This document shows, in pieces, positions 1-8,500 of a stretch of DNA of 45,595 bases. The stretch is from Opitutaceae bacterium UBA2377 (GTDB lineage: Bacteria; Verrucomicrobiota; Verrucomicrobiia; Opitutales; Opitutaceae): the NCBI GenBank assembly GCA_002344205.1, contig DDSZ01000045.1, positions 1 to 45,595 of the forward strand. Direction: 5' to 3'. Below the pieces are notes generated by a model. It did not search any database, was not told the origin of the DNA, and saw only the letters and a list, made by a program, of their open reading frames with translations. Made by a program: the position numbers and the translations under genes. Within the stretch, counting starts at the first letter, position 1. The number at the start of each line of letters is the position of its first letter.

Positions 1-960
1 TACGAGGTGCACGGCGTCATCCGCCGGGCCTCGACCTTCAACACCAGCCGGATTGATCACCTCTACCGCGACCCCCACGTGAACGGCGTGCGGCTGTTTC
101 TGCATTACGGCGATCTGGCGGATTCGGTGCAGATGGTGAAGCTGCTCTACGAGCTGCAGCCGGATGAGATCTACAACCTCGGCGCCCAGTCCCACGTGCG
201 GGTATCGTTCGACATCCCCGAATACACCGGCGATGTGGACGGCCTCGGCGCGCAACGCATCCTGGAGGCGATCCGCGAGGCGGGGCTGGTGAAGAAAGTG
301 CGCTACTACCAGGCCTCGTCGTCGGAGATGTTCGGCAAGGTGCAGGAAGTGCCGCAGACGGAGACCACGCCGTTCTGGCCGCGTTCGCCTTATGGGTGCG
401 CCAAGGTTTATGCCCACTGGCTCACGGTGAACTACCGCGAGAGCTACAATCTCCACGCTTCCAACGGCATTTTGTTCAACCACGAGAGCCCACGGCGCGG
501 CGAAACGTTCGTGACCCGCAAGATCACCCGCGCCGCCACGCGCATCAAGATGGGGCTGCAGGACGCCCTCTACATGGGCAACCTCGACGCCAAGCGCGAC
601 TGGGGCTACGCCAAGGAATACGTCGAGATGATGTGGGTGATGCTCCAGCAGGAGAAACCCGACGACTACGTCGTGGCGACCAACGAGACGCATTCCGTGA
701 AGGAGTTCATCGAGGAAACCTTCGGCCTGCTCGGGCTCGACTGGCAGAAACACGTCAAATACGACGCCCGCTACGAGCGCCCCGCCGAGGTGGACCTGCT
801 GATCGGCGACCCCGCCAAGGCCAAGCGCCAGCTCGGCTGGGAGCCGAAGGTGAAGTTCAAGGAACTCGTGAAGATCATGACCGAGGCCGACCTCGACCTC
901 GCCAAGCGCGAGGCGCAGATCGCCGGGTTGCCGCAACCGTCCCGCACGCCGTTCGCATGA
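1..960 (+). CDS. gmd: GDP-mannose 4,6-dehydratase, 5'-truncated by window edge
   Basis: Converts GDP-D-mannose to GDP-4-keto-6-deoxy-D-mannose, the first step towards GDP-L-fucose, in the cytoplasm. The reading frame is open from base 1, so the N-terminus with the Rossmann glycine motif lies outside the window; 319 residues are visible. Recognisable family segments are [11 protein letters not shown], the catalytic serine region SSSEMFG followed by the YGCAK (YxxxK) pair near codon 131, and [19 protein letters not shown], all typical of the extended SDR dehydratase Gmd. The TGA stop overlaps the ATG of the next gene (ATGA, 957-960), indicating translational coupling with fcl. A methionine-equivalent GTG at base 7 is internal, not a start. 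Identification is secure. Confidence 0.95.
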   Translation, partial: YEVHGVIRRASTFNTSRIDHLYRDPHVNGVRLFLHYGDLADSVQMVKLLYELQPDEIYNLGAQSHVRVSFDIPEYTGDVDGLGAQRILEAIREAGLVKKVRYYQASSSEMFGKVQEVPQTETTPFWPRSPYGCAKVYAHWLTVNYRESYNLHASNGILFNHESPRRGETFVTRKITRAATRIKMGLQDALYMGNLDAKRDWGYAKEYVEMMWVMLQQEKPDDYVVATNETHSVKEFIEETFGLLGLDWQKHVKYDARYERPAEVDLLIGDPAKAKRQLGWEPKVKFKELVKIMTEADLDLAKREAQIAGLPQPSRTPFA

Positions 961-1892
961 AACTCTTCATCGCCGGACACAACGGCATGGTGGGCGGCGC
1001 ACTCGTGCGCCGCTTCGTGGGCGAGCCGGAGGTGCAACTCGTGCTGCGCACCCGCCGGGAGCTCGACCTCATTGACCAAGCGGCGGTGGCCGCCTTTTAC
1101 GCCGCGGCCCAACCCGATGCCGTCATCGTCGCCGCCGCGAAGGTCGGCGGTATCCATGCGAACAACACCTACCCGGCGGATTTCCTTTACGACAACCTCG
1201 CCATCGCCGCGAACTGCATCCACGGCGCTTTCCAGGCCGGCGTGAAGCGCGTGCTCTTCCTTGGCAGCTCCTGCATCTACCCGAAGCATGCGCCGCAGCC
1301 GATGCCGGAGGATTGCCTGCTCACCGGCCCCCTGGAGCCGACCAACGAGGCTTACGCGATCGCGAAGATCGCCGGACTCAAGCTCTGCCAGTATTACCGC
1401 AAGCAGCACGGCGTGCTCTTCCACTCGGGCATGCCGACCAACCTTTACGGCCCTGGCGACAACTACCATCCGCAGAACTCGCACGTGTTGCCGGCGCTGA
1501 TCCGCCGTTTCCACGAGGCGAAGGAGGTCGGCTCGCCGGAAGTCGCGGCCTGGGGCACGGGATCGCCGAAACGCGAGTTTCTGCACGTGGACGATCTTGC
1601 CGATGCCTGCGCCTTCCTGCTCCGGTTGGAAAACCCGCCCGACTGGATCAACATCGGCACCGGCCAGGATGTCACGATCAAGGAACTCACCGAGCTGGTG
1701 GCGGAGGTGACCGGCTACTCGGGCAAGATTACCTGGGATGCGACCAAGCCCGATGGCACGCCGCGCAAGCTCATGGATGTTTCCCGGCTCACCGCGCTCG
1801 GCTGGAAGGCGAAGACCGCCCTGCGCGACGGCGTGCGCCTGACCTACGCCAGCTACCTCGCCGAGAAGGCCGCCGGCACGCTGCGGAGCTGA
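957..1892 (+). CDS. fcl: GDP-L-fucose synthase (3,5-epimerase/4-reductase)
   Basis: Converts GDP-4-keto-6-deoxymannose to GDP-L-fucose using NADPH, completing the pathway begun by the upstream gmd. The 311-residue product starts at the ATG overlapping the gmd stop; an open frame continues upstream but lies inside gmd. The N-terminus [13 protein letters not shown] is the NADP-binding Rossmann motif (GxxGxxG), [17 protein letters not shown] carries the catalytic serine, and [10 protein letters not shown] supplies YxxxK near residue 140. Length matches the family (about 310-320). The stop is one base from the end of the convergent PEP-CTERM gene. GDP-fucose is presumably used for exopolysaccharide or LPS; no fucosyltransferase is visible here. 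Confidence 0.95.
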   Translation: MKLFIAGHNGMVGGALVRRFVGEPEVQLVLRTRRELDLIDQAAVAAFYAAAQPDAVIVAAAKVGGIHANNTYPADFLYDNLAIAANCIHGAFQAGVKRVLFLGSSCIYPKHAPQPMPEDCLLTGPLEPTNEAYAIAKIAGLKLCQYYRKQHGVLFHSGMPTNLYGPGDNYHPQNSHVLPALIRRFHEAKEVGSPEVAAWGTGSPKREFLHVDDLADACAFLLRLENPPDWINIGTGQDVTIKELTELVAEVTGYSGKITWDATKPDGTPRKLMDVSRLTALGWKAKTALRDGVRLTYASYLAEKAAGTLRS

Positions 1893-1893
1893 T

Positions 1894-2718
1894 TCACCGC
1901 GACCAGCGTCGGCGCGCCTGCCACCCGATGATGATCAACCCGACTCCCAGCAGGGCCCAGGTTGACGGTTCTGGCACGGCGGCGATACCCTCCAGCAGGT
2001 TGGGATAATAGATGTTATTGATATTGGCGTTCAGGGTCGCCGTGCCTGAGCCGTCCAAATAATAATCCAAGGGAATGGTGGAGTAAAACACGATGCCGCT
2101 ACCGAAGGTGTAGGCGAAGCCGGCGGCCTTGGTGTGATCGCTGCCGACTGTGTAAAGCACGGTGGTGCCGGCCGGCAAGGTGGAGGAGAGCACGTAGCCG
2201 TGAGTGGAGGAGTTGCCGCCGTCCAAGCTGGTGTTGTCCAACATACCGTAGGGACCGTTGGTCAACAGATTGGGCGCATTCAGAAAATCGATGTCTTCAT
2301 CGTTATCAAAATCGCGAAAAAATTGGGCGGCGCCGATGCCCGGCAGCAAGGTGTTGAGCGTGGCGGTGTAGTCCACGCCCACGTAGCGGTCATGAAAGAG
2401 CAGAATGCCGCCATTCTGCACGAAGGTCGCCAAGGCGCCGGCGCGGGCCATCAATTCGGAGCTGTAGGAGCTGTTGTCGGATTCGTTGATCACCAGCACC
2501 TGCACGGTGCTGAAATCAAACGTGGTGATGTCCGTGATATGGACGGGGGTGCCGCCGACCGTGGTGATGCCCGCCGCGGGTGCGGTTGACCCAGTGTAGT
2601 AGTCGGTGAAATAGCCCACTGATACCTGAGCCTGAACTTGGCAGGCCAAACCGAGCGCAAACAGCCAGAACCAAATCCGGCGTGGGGTTGATGGCAGCAA
2701 AGGGAACTGCGAGCGCAT
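1894..2718 (-). CDS. PEP-CTERM sorting domain protein, function unknown
   Basis: A 274-residue exported protein. An N-terminal signal peptide (residues about 13-31, ending ACQVQAQ) is followed by a globular region rich in Asp, Asn, Gly and Thr, with segments such as VQVLVINESDNSS and TFVQNGGILLFHDRYVG that resemble a flavodoxin/ThuA-like strand pattern. The C-terminus has VPEPSTWALLGVGL, a hydrophobic stretch and the basic tail QARRRWSR. That is the PEP-CTERM tripartite signal recognised by EpsH-type exosortases and usually linked to exopolysaccharide production, which suits the adjacent GDP-fucose genes. No exosortase lies in the window. The molecular function cannot be assigned. Confidence 0.85.
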   Translation of the reverse strand: MRSQFPLLPSTPRRIWFWLFALGLACQVQAQVSVGYFTDYYTGSTAPAAGITTVGGTPVHITDITTFDFSTVQVLVINESDNSSYSSELMARAGALATFVQNGGILLFHDRYVGVDYTATLNTLLPGIGAAQFFRDFDNDEDIDFLNAPNLLTNGPYGMLDNTSLDGGNSSTHGYVLSSTLPAGTTVLYTVGSDHTKAAGFAYTFGSGIVFYSTIPLDYYLDGSGTATLNANINNIYYPNLLEGIAAVPEPSTWALLGVGLIIIGWQARRRWSR

Positions 2719-2886
2719 GAAGCACTTTTATCATTTTTGCTGGCTGTAACCAGCCCGAATTCAACACGAGCAGGCCTGTTTGGGCTTATCGTCGCGTAAT
2801 CACATGAAAATCAAACCTATGGCCGTGATTTTTGTGCAAAACCCGCTTGCGCCGCCCGCCGCAGTTTGCGGCTATAGACCCTCATC

Positions 2887-4033
2887 ATGATCGCTCCCGA
2901 GACCTTTGACCACATAGAGAACATCAAGAAGCGCGCCGGCCACTTGTGGAGGTTTCTTTGACTGCGAACAAAAGCAGCGTGAAATCGAGGCGATGGAGGC
3001 CCAGATGGGCGCGCCCGATTTCTGGAACAACAACGACCGCGCGCAAAAGCACATTACCAAGCTCAACGGCCTGAAACGGTCCGTGCTGCCGGTCGTGGCC
3101 TATCAGAAAAAACTGGAGGACGTGGCCGTGATGACCGAGCTCGTCGAGGCGGCGGATGGCGCCGAGCGCGAAACCTATGCCGCCGAACTCGATGCCACCG
3201 TGACCGCGCTGGTGGCCGAGCTCGACGAGCTGGAGATCGCCTCCTTCCTGACCGGGCAGTTTGACCGCAACAACGCCATCTTCTCCATCCAGGCGGGCGC
3301 CGGCGGCACCGAGTCGAACGACTGGGCCGACATCCTCTTCCGCATGTATAACCGCTGGGCGGAACGGCGCGGGTTCACCGTCGAGCTGCAGGATGTGCAG
3401 GCCGGTGACCAGGCCGGCATCAGCAAGGCGACGATCCTCATCAAGGGCGAAAACGCCTACGGCTACGCCAAGGCCGAGCGCGGCGTCCACCGCCTCGTGC
3501 GCATCAGCCCCTTCGACGCCAACAAGCGCCGTCACACCTCGTTCTGCGCCGTGGACGTGATCGCCGAAATCACCGACGAAATCAAAATCGACATTCCCGA
3601 GGATGAGATCCGCGTGGATGTTTACCGCTCGTCCGGCAAGGGCGGGCAGGGCGTCAACACGACCGACTCGGCCGTGCGCCTGACCCACATCCCTTCGAAC
3701 ATCGTCGTGGTCTGCCAGAACGAGCGCTCGCAGATCAAGAACAAGGCTTCTGCCATGAACGTGCTCAAGGCGCGGTTGCACGAAAAGAAGCTCGATGAGC
3801 AGCGCAGCGAAATGGAAAAATTCTACGGCGAGAAGGGCGAGATCGGCTGGGGCAGCCAGATACGCAGCTACGTGCTCCAGCCTTACCAGATGGTGAAGGA
3901 CCTGCGCACCGGTTACTCCACCAGCGACACCCAGGGCGTGCTCGACGGCGATCTCGACCGCTTCATCAATGCCTGGCTGCGGGCCGGCTGCCCGCGGCAT
4001 CGCAACAAGGACATCCAGATGGAGGACGAGTAG
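2887..4033 (+). CDS. prfB: Peptide chain release factor 2, with programmed +1 frameshift
   Basis: RF2 recognises UAA and UGA and triggers peptide release on the ribosome. Frame 1 runs from ATG 2887 through 24 codons to CTT and an in-frame TGA (2959-2961). Skipping one T gives GAC (2960-2962), and the frame then stays open to TAG at 4033, making 381 residues. Upstream of the shift, GGAGG (2948-2952) provides the stimulatory Shine-Dalgarno-like element, and CTT TGA C is the canonical RF2 shift site. The product has the RF2 anticodon-like tripeptide SPF ([11 protein letters not shown]) and the catalytic GGQ at about residues 252-254 ([10 protein letters not shown]). Regulation is autogenous: scarce RF2 favours the shift. 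The unshifted frame alone would give only a 24-residue peptide. Confidence 0.97.
2947..2962 (+). promoter_or_regulatory. prfB: RF2 programmed +1 frameshift site
   Basis: GGAGG, three bases, then CTTTGAC. The internal SD-like sequence, slow UGA stop and slippery CUU codon are the three elements established for bacterial prfB autoregulation. The phase is right: the codon count from ATG 2887 to CTT is exactly 24, and the +1 frame joins the long RF2 frame. Confidence 0.95.
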
Positions 4034-4038
4034 GAAAG

Positions 4039-4113
4039 GCTGAATGGCTGAAAACTGAAGGACTGAAACAAACCCGCACTGGCCATTTCAGTCATTCAGC
4101 CATTCAGTTTTTG
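4039..4113 (+). terminator. Long repeat-built hairpin and T-run after prfB
   Basis: The left arm contains a 13-base segment at 4040-4052 whose exact reverse complement is at 4095-4107; inside it, GACTGAAA (4061-4068) pairs with TTTCAGTC (4086-4093). TTTTT follows the right arm. This looks like an intrinsic terminator for prfB, with a bulge on the left arm. Each arm is made of degenerate 8-nt units (GGCTGAAT-like on the left, CATTCAG-like on the right), so it is also one of the short-tandem-repeat palindromes seen elsewhere in the window. The next gene starts only 9 bases later. Confidence 0.7.
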
Positions 4114-4121
4114 TCCCCGCC

Positions 4122-5549
4122 ATGCCCGATCTCACCCATGCCGCCATCCGCGCCGCCCTCGACGCCCAGCCGTTGTTCGAGGCGAAGACGTGGCAGCTTT
4201 CGCCCGCGGCCTGGCCGATCACCGGCGAGCAGGCGGCCGCGCTGGAGGCGATCGGGTCGGCCTGTTTGGATTTTCACGCCGCGCTGGAGACCCTCTACCT
4301 GCGCTCGGCCGCCGGGAAGAACCTGCTGCGCAACAAACCCCTGCTGGCCCCGTGGGTGGCGGAATACCTCGACCGCGGCAAACCGGCCGCGCTCATCGCC
4401 CACGCCCGCGATGCCCGCAACCGCGGCGTGCTTCCGCCGGTGCTCCGCCCGGACCTGCTGCTGACTAAAGACGGCTTTGCGCTGACCGAACTCGACTCGG
4501 TGCCCGGCGGCATCGGGCTCACGGCTTTTCTGAACCGGCTCTATGCCGCCAACGACGGCATCATCGGTGCGGCGGACGCGATGATCGTCAATTTCCACGC
4601 GGCCTTGGCCGCGCTCCGCCCCGGCGTGGCGAACCCCATGATCGCGCTCGTCGTGAGCGACGAGGCGGCGACCTACCGGCCTGAGATGCAGTGGCTCGCG
4701 CTGCAACTACAACTGCGCGGCAAACGGGTGTTCTGCGTGCGGCCGGAGGAAGTGTTTCCGTTGGAGAACTCCCTTTTCATCGATCACGACGGCAACCCCG
4801 AGAAGATCGACGTGATCTACCGCTTCTTTGAACTTTTCGACCTGCCCAACCTCTCGACCGCGGAGTATTTCTTTGAAGCGTGGGCGGCGGGCGAGGTGGC
4901 CATCGCGCCGCCGATGCGCCCGTTTCAGGAGGAGAAACTTTCCCTCGCGCTTTTCCATCACCACCTGCTGGCGGAGTTCTGGGCCGAGCACCTGCCGCGG
5001 CGCAGCCTTGAGCTGTTGAAGAAGCTCATCCCGCAATCGTGGGTGATGGACCCCGCGCCGCTGCCGCCCGGTGCCGTGCTCGACGGCCCCAAGGTCGGCG
5101 GGCGTTCGCTCAACGACTGGCGTGACCTCGCCGGTGCTTCGCAAAAGGAGCGCGACCTGATCATCAAGATCTCCGGCTTCCACGAGACGGCCTGGGGCGC
5201 GCGCAGCGTGGTGCTCGGCAGCGATTGTTCGCGGGAGGAATGGCAGGCCGGTCTGGAGCAGGCCCGGGAGCTCGCCGCCGCCAACCTGCATCTTTTGCAG
5301 GAATACCGGAAGCCGATGCGGGTGACGCACCCGTTGTATGAGCCGCCGAAGGACGGGCAGCCGGCCGCGGCGGTGGCCAAGGCGGGCCGCCTGCGTCTGT
5401 GTCCCTACTATTTTGTGGTGAACGGGAAAAGCCGGCTGTCCGGGGCCCTGGCGACCTTCTGTCCGCCGGACAAGAAGATCATCCACGGCATGCAGGATGC
5501 GGCCTTGCTCCCGACTAGGGTTTTCTCCTTAAACGAATCCCGTGCTTAA
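4122..5549 (+). CDS. Uncharacterised protein, ATP-grasp-like (glutathionylspermidine-synthase/CP-ATP-grasp type)
   Basis: A 475-residue cytoplasmic protein without signal or membrane segments. No family is securely recognised. The block LTELDSVPGGIGLTAFLNRLY near residues 122-142 resembles the substrate/ATP-binding glycine stretch of circularly permuted ATP-grasp enzymes, and IDVIYRFFELFDLPN and LIIKISGFHETAWGARSV fit strand-turn elements of that fold. An ATP-dependent amide ligase is therefore a guess, not a demonstrated function. Start: ATG 4122, directly after the prfB terminator; the short spacing leaves no clear SD. The stop overlaps the GTG start of the following envelope gene by 8 bases, suggesting translational coupling and a shared process, perhaps at the cell envelope. 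Confidence 0.55.
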   Translation: MPDLTHAAIRAALDAQPLFEAKTWQLSPAAWPITGEQAAALEAIGSACLDFHAALETLYLRSAAGKNLLRNKPLLAPWVAEYLDRGKPAALIAHARDARNRGVLPPVLRPDLLLTKDGFALTELDSVPGGIGLTAFLNRLYAANDGIIGAADAMIVNFHAALAALRPGVANPMIALVVSDEAATYRPEMQWLALQLQLRGKRVFCVRPEEVFPLENSLFIDHDGNPEKIDVIYRFFELFDLPNLSTAEYFFEAWAAGEVAIAPPMRPFQEEKLSLALFHHHLLAEFWAEHLPRRSLELLKKLIPQSWVMDPAPLPPGAVLDGPKVGGRSLNDWRDLAGASQKERDLIIKISGFHETAWGARSVVLGSDCSREEWQAGLEQARELAAANLHLLQEYRKPMRVTHPLYEPPKDGQPAAAVAKAGRLRLCPYYFVVNGKSRLSGALATFCPPDKKIIHGMQDAALLPTRVFSLNESRA

Positions 5550-8500
5550 CCCAGCGGCTTCCGACCAGTTTTTCCTCTCCAAGCGGCAAAGGACACTGCT
5601 GCTGGCCGCGTTGTTGGCGCTGGGCCCGGTCTGGCCCGTCTTGTCGGCGCAGCCGGCGGACGTGGCGACCGTGCGCAGCCGGGCTGATGCCGGAGATCCC
5701 GAGGCGCAAAACGCCCTGGCCAATCTTTACGTGAACGGGCAGGGCGTGCCGCAAAACGATGCCGAGGCCATCCGCCTTTACACGCTCGCCGCCGCCGCCG
5801 GCCACCCCGCGGCCAGCTTCAACCTCGGCATGCTGACCGAGATGGGGCGCGGCACCGCGCAGGATTCGCGCGCGGCTTTTCGTCATTACCTGAAGGCGGC
5901 CGAGGCGGGCTTCGCCCCGGCGCAGTTCAACGTCGGCAACATGTATGCCAACGGCGTGGGCGTGCCGCAGGATTATTTCGAGGCGGCGCTGTGGTTCCGG
6001 CAGGCCGCGGAAGCCGGCGTGCCCGAGGCGCAATACAACCTCGGGCTCGCCTACGAGATTGGTCGCGGCCTGGCGAAGGATGAGATGCTGGCCCAGCGCT
6101 GGTATCGGGCGGCGGCGGAGCAGAACTATGCCCGCGCGCGCTACAACCTTGCGCTCATGCTCGAGGAGGGACGGGGCTCCGCGATGGACGAGGCGATGGC
6201 CGCGCAGCTTTACCGCACGGCTGCGCTACAAGGCTTCGGTCCCGCCCAGAACAATTACGGCATCATGCTGGCCGAAGGCCGCGGCGGACTCGCCAGCAAT
6301 TTCAAGGAAGCCTACGCTTGGCTCGCGCTGGCGGCGGAAAACGGTGTGACGGCGGTGGGGCGCGATCTCGTGGCGGCCCGGTTGCAGCCGGCTGAACTCG
6401 CCGAGGCCCGCGCCCGCCAGGAAGCGATCAAGGCGCAGATGGAAGGCCGGACGATCGCCCCCGCGGCAATCCCGGCACCCGGCAGTGAAGTTGCGACCCG
6501 GCAACTGGCGGAGCTCGGCGACCAACTGCGCAACGCCCAGGGCGAGATGGACCGGCTGCGGACGGAGAACACCCGGCTTGCGGGGACGGTGCAGGCGATC
6601 CAGTCCGAAAAAATCCAGTTGGAGCGAAAGCTCGCGCAGCTCGCGGCCGAAACCCGGCCGGCGGCCCCGGACCGCCGCGCCGAGGCAGAAATGGTCGCCT
6701 TGCAGGCGGCCAACCGGGACCTCACGGCCCGGCTGGCGGGATTGCAGCAGGAGCTGCGCCGGGTGCAGGAAACCACCGCGGAATTGCAGGCAGAGAACGG
6801 CCGCCTGAGTCGTGCCGCCGGGGATGGCGCGGCGTTGGCGCAACTGCGCACGCAAGTGGCCGAGCTGACCCGCGAAACCGAAAGCCTGAAGGCCGAGCGC
6901 ACGAACCTCGTCGGACGCAACCAGGAGATCACGGCCGAGCTACAAAGCCTGGGCGCGGCCCGCTCCCGGCTGGAGGATGAAAACCGGCGGCTCACCGGTT
7001 TGGCGGCTTCGGCCCCGGCGAGCGGCGACGAACGCACGCAATTTCTCACCGCGGAAAACACCCGGCTCAACAACGAGGTCAAGCGCGCCACCGTCGAGCT
7101 GGCCAACCTTAACCGCCGCCTGCGTCTGGCGGAGGAGCGGGTTGCGGCCGGCGGTGCCACGACCGGCGGCGAAGATCCCCGGTTGGCCGCCCTGCAGCGG
7201 CAGCTCGACGAGGAACGGGCCACCGCCTCCCGCTTGGCGGACGAAAACCGCCGTCTGCAACAGGCGGCCCCGGGCCCGGACGCCCCGGCCTTGCAGGCCC
7301 TGCGCCAGGAGCTTTCGGCCACCACGGCGGACCTCGCCGCGCTGCGGGTCGAGCGCGTGCAACTTGAGCAAAGGCTGGCCGCCGCGAGCGGTGACGATTC
7401 CCGCCTGCGGGCCGAGCAGGAACGGTGGCAACGGGAATTGGCCGCGCTGGAACAGCAGCTTCACCAAGCCCGGCAGGAGCTGACGGCCGCGCAGCAGACG
7501 GCCGGAAACTCGACCGCCGAGCTGACCCAAACCAAGGACGCCCTGGCGCGCTCCGAACAGAATTTGGCGGCCGCGACCCGCGAGCTGCAAGCACGGCCGC
7601 AGGTGCGCGCCGAGGAGCGCGAGCAAGCGCAAGCCGAACGCAACCGCCTGCAATCCGAACTCGCGGAGGCCCAGGCCCAGATGGTTGCGGCCCGGCGCGA
7701 AACCGAGGAGTTGCGCGTGCAGCTCCAGGCGGCGCAGAGCGATGCGGCCGTGCAGTTGAACCGCCTGCGCAACCAGTTGGCTACGGCACAGCAGACGGTC
7801 ACGGCGGTTGAGAGCACGAGCCGGGATCAAGCGGCGGATTTGGCGGCCTTCGCCGCCCGCGTGCAGGCGCTTCAGCAGGAAAACACCGCGCTGCGCGGCG
7901 ACCGCGCCGGAGCGGAAGTAGCGGGTGTGCGCGTGCAGGCCTTGGAAAAAGCCTTGGGTGACGCGGAGCGAAAACTGACCGAGGCCACCCGCGAATTGCG
8001 CGCTCGCGCCGAAACGGGAGAATCCGAGAACGCAAAGCTGACCGCGGAGCTGGGCCGGATGCAGGGCGCGCTTGGCGACCAGCAGGCAGGCAACACAGCC
8101 TTGCGCCGGGAGGTTGAGAGTCTGCGCGGACAATTGCAGTCCGCCCAAGGCGGCGCGGAGTCCCAGCTCGGTCGGCTCCGGGAGCAATTGACCGCCGCAC
8201 AACAGGCCTTGTTGGAAGCGGAGACGGCGGGCAAAGATCAGGCAGCTGGATTGACCGAACTTTCGAACCGTTACGAAATCCTGCAGCGCGAGCACGCGGC
8301 GCTGCGAACCGCCCGGGCGAGCAGCGAGGCCGCGGTCAACCGGTTGCAAGCCTTGGAGGCGGAACTGGCAGAGAGCCGGCGAGTGGGCGAGCGGTTGGGC
8401 GCCGATGTGACCCGGCTGACCGAGCAAAACCGGCAACTGGCGGCCAGCGCCGCAGCCCGGGCCGACGACGACACGGTGAGCAAGCTGACCGCGCAACTCG

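Noticed and set aside
2736..2757. Short inverted repeat GCTGG/CCAGC near the PEP-CTERM start
   Set aside because: Only 5 bp and no T-run on the side required; probably chance.
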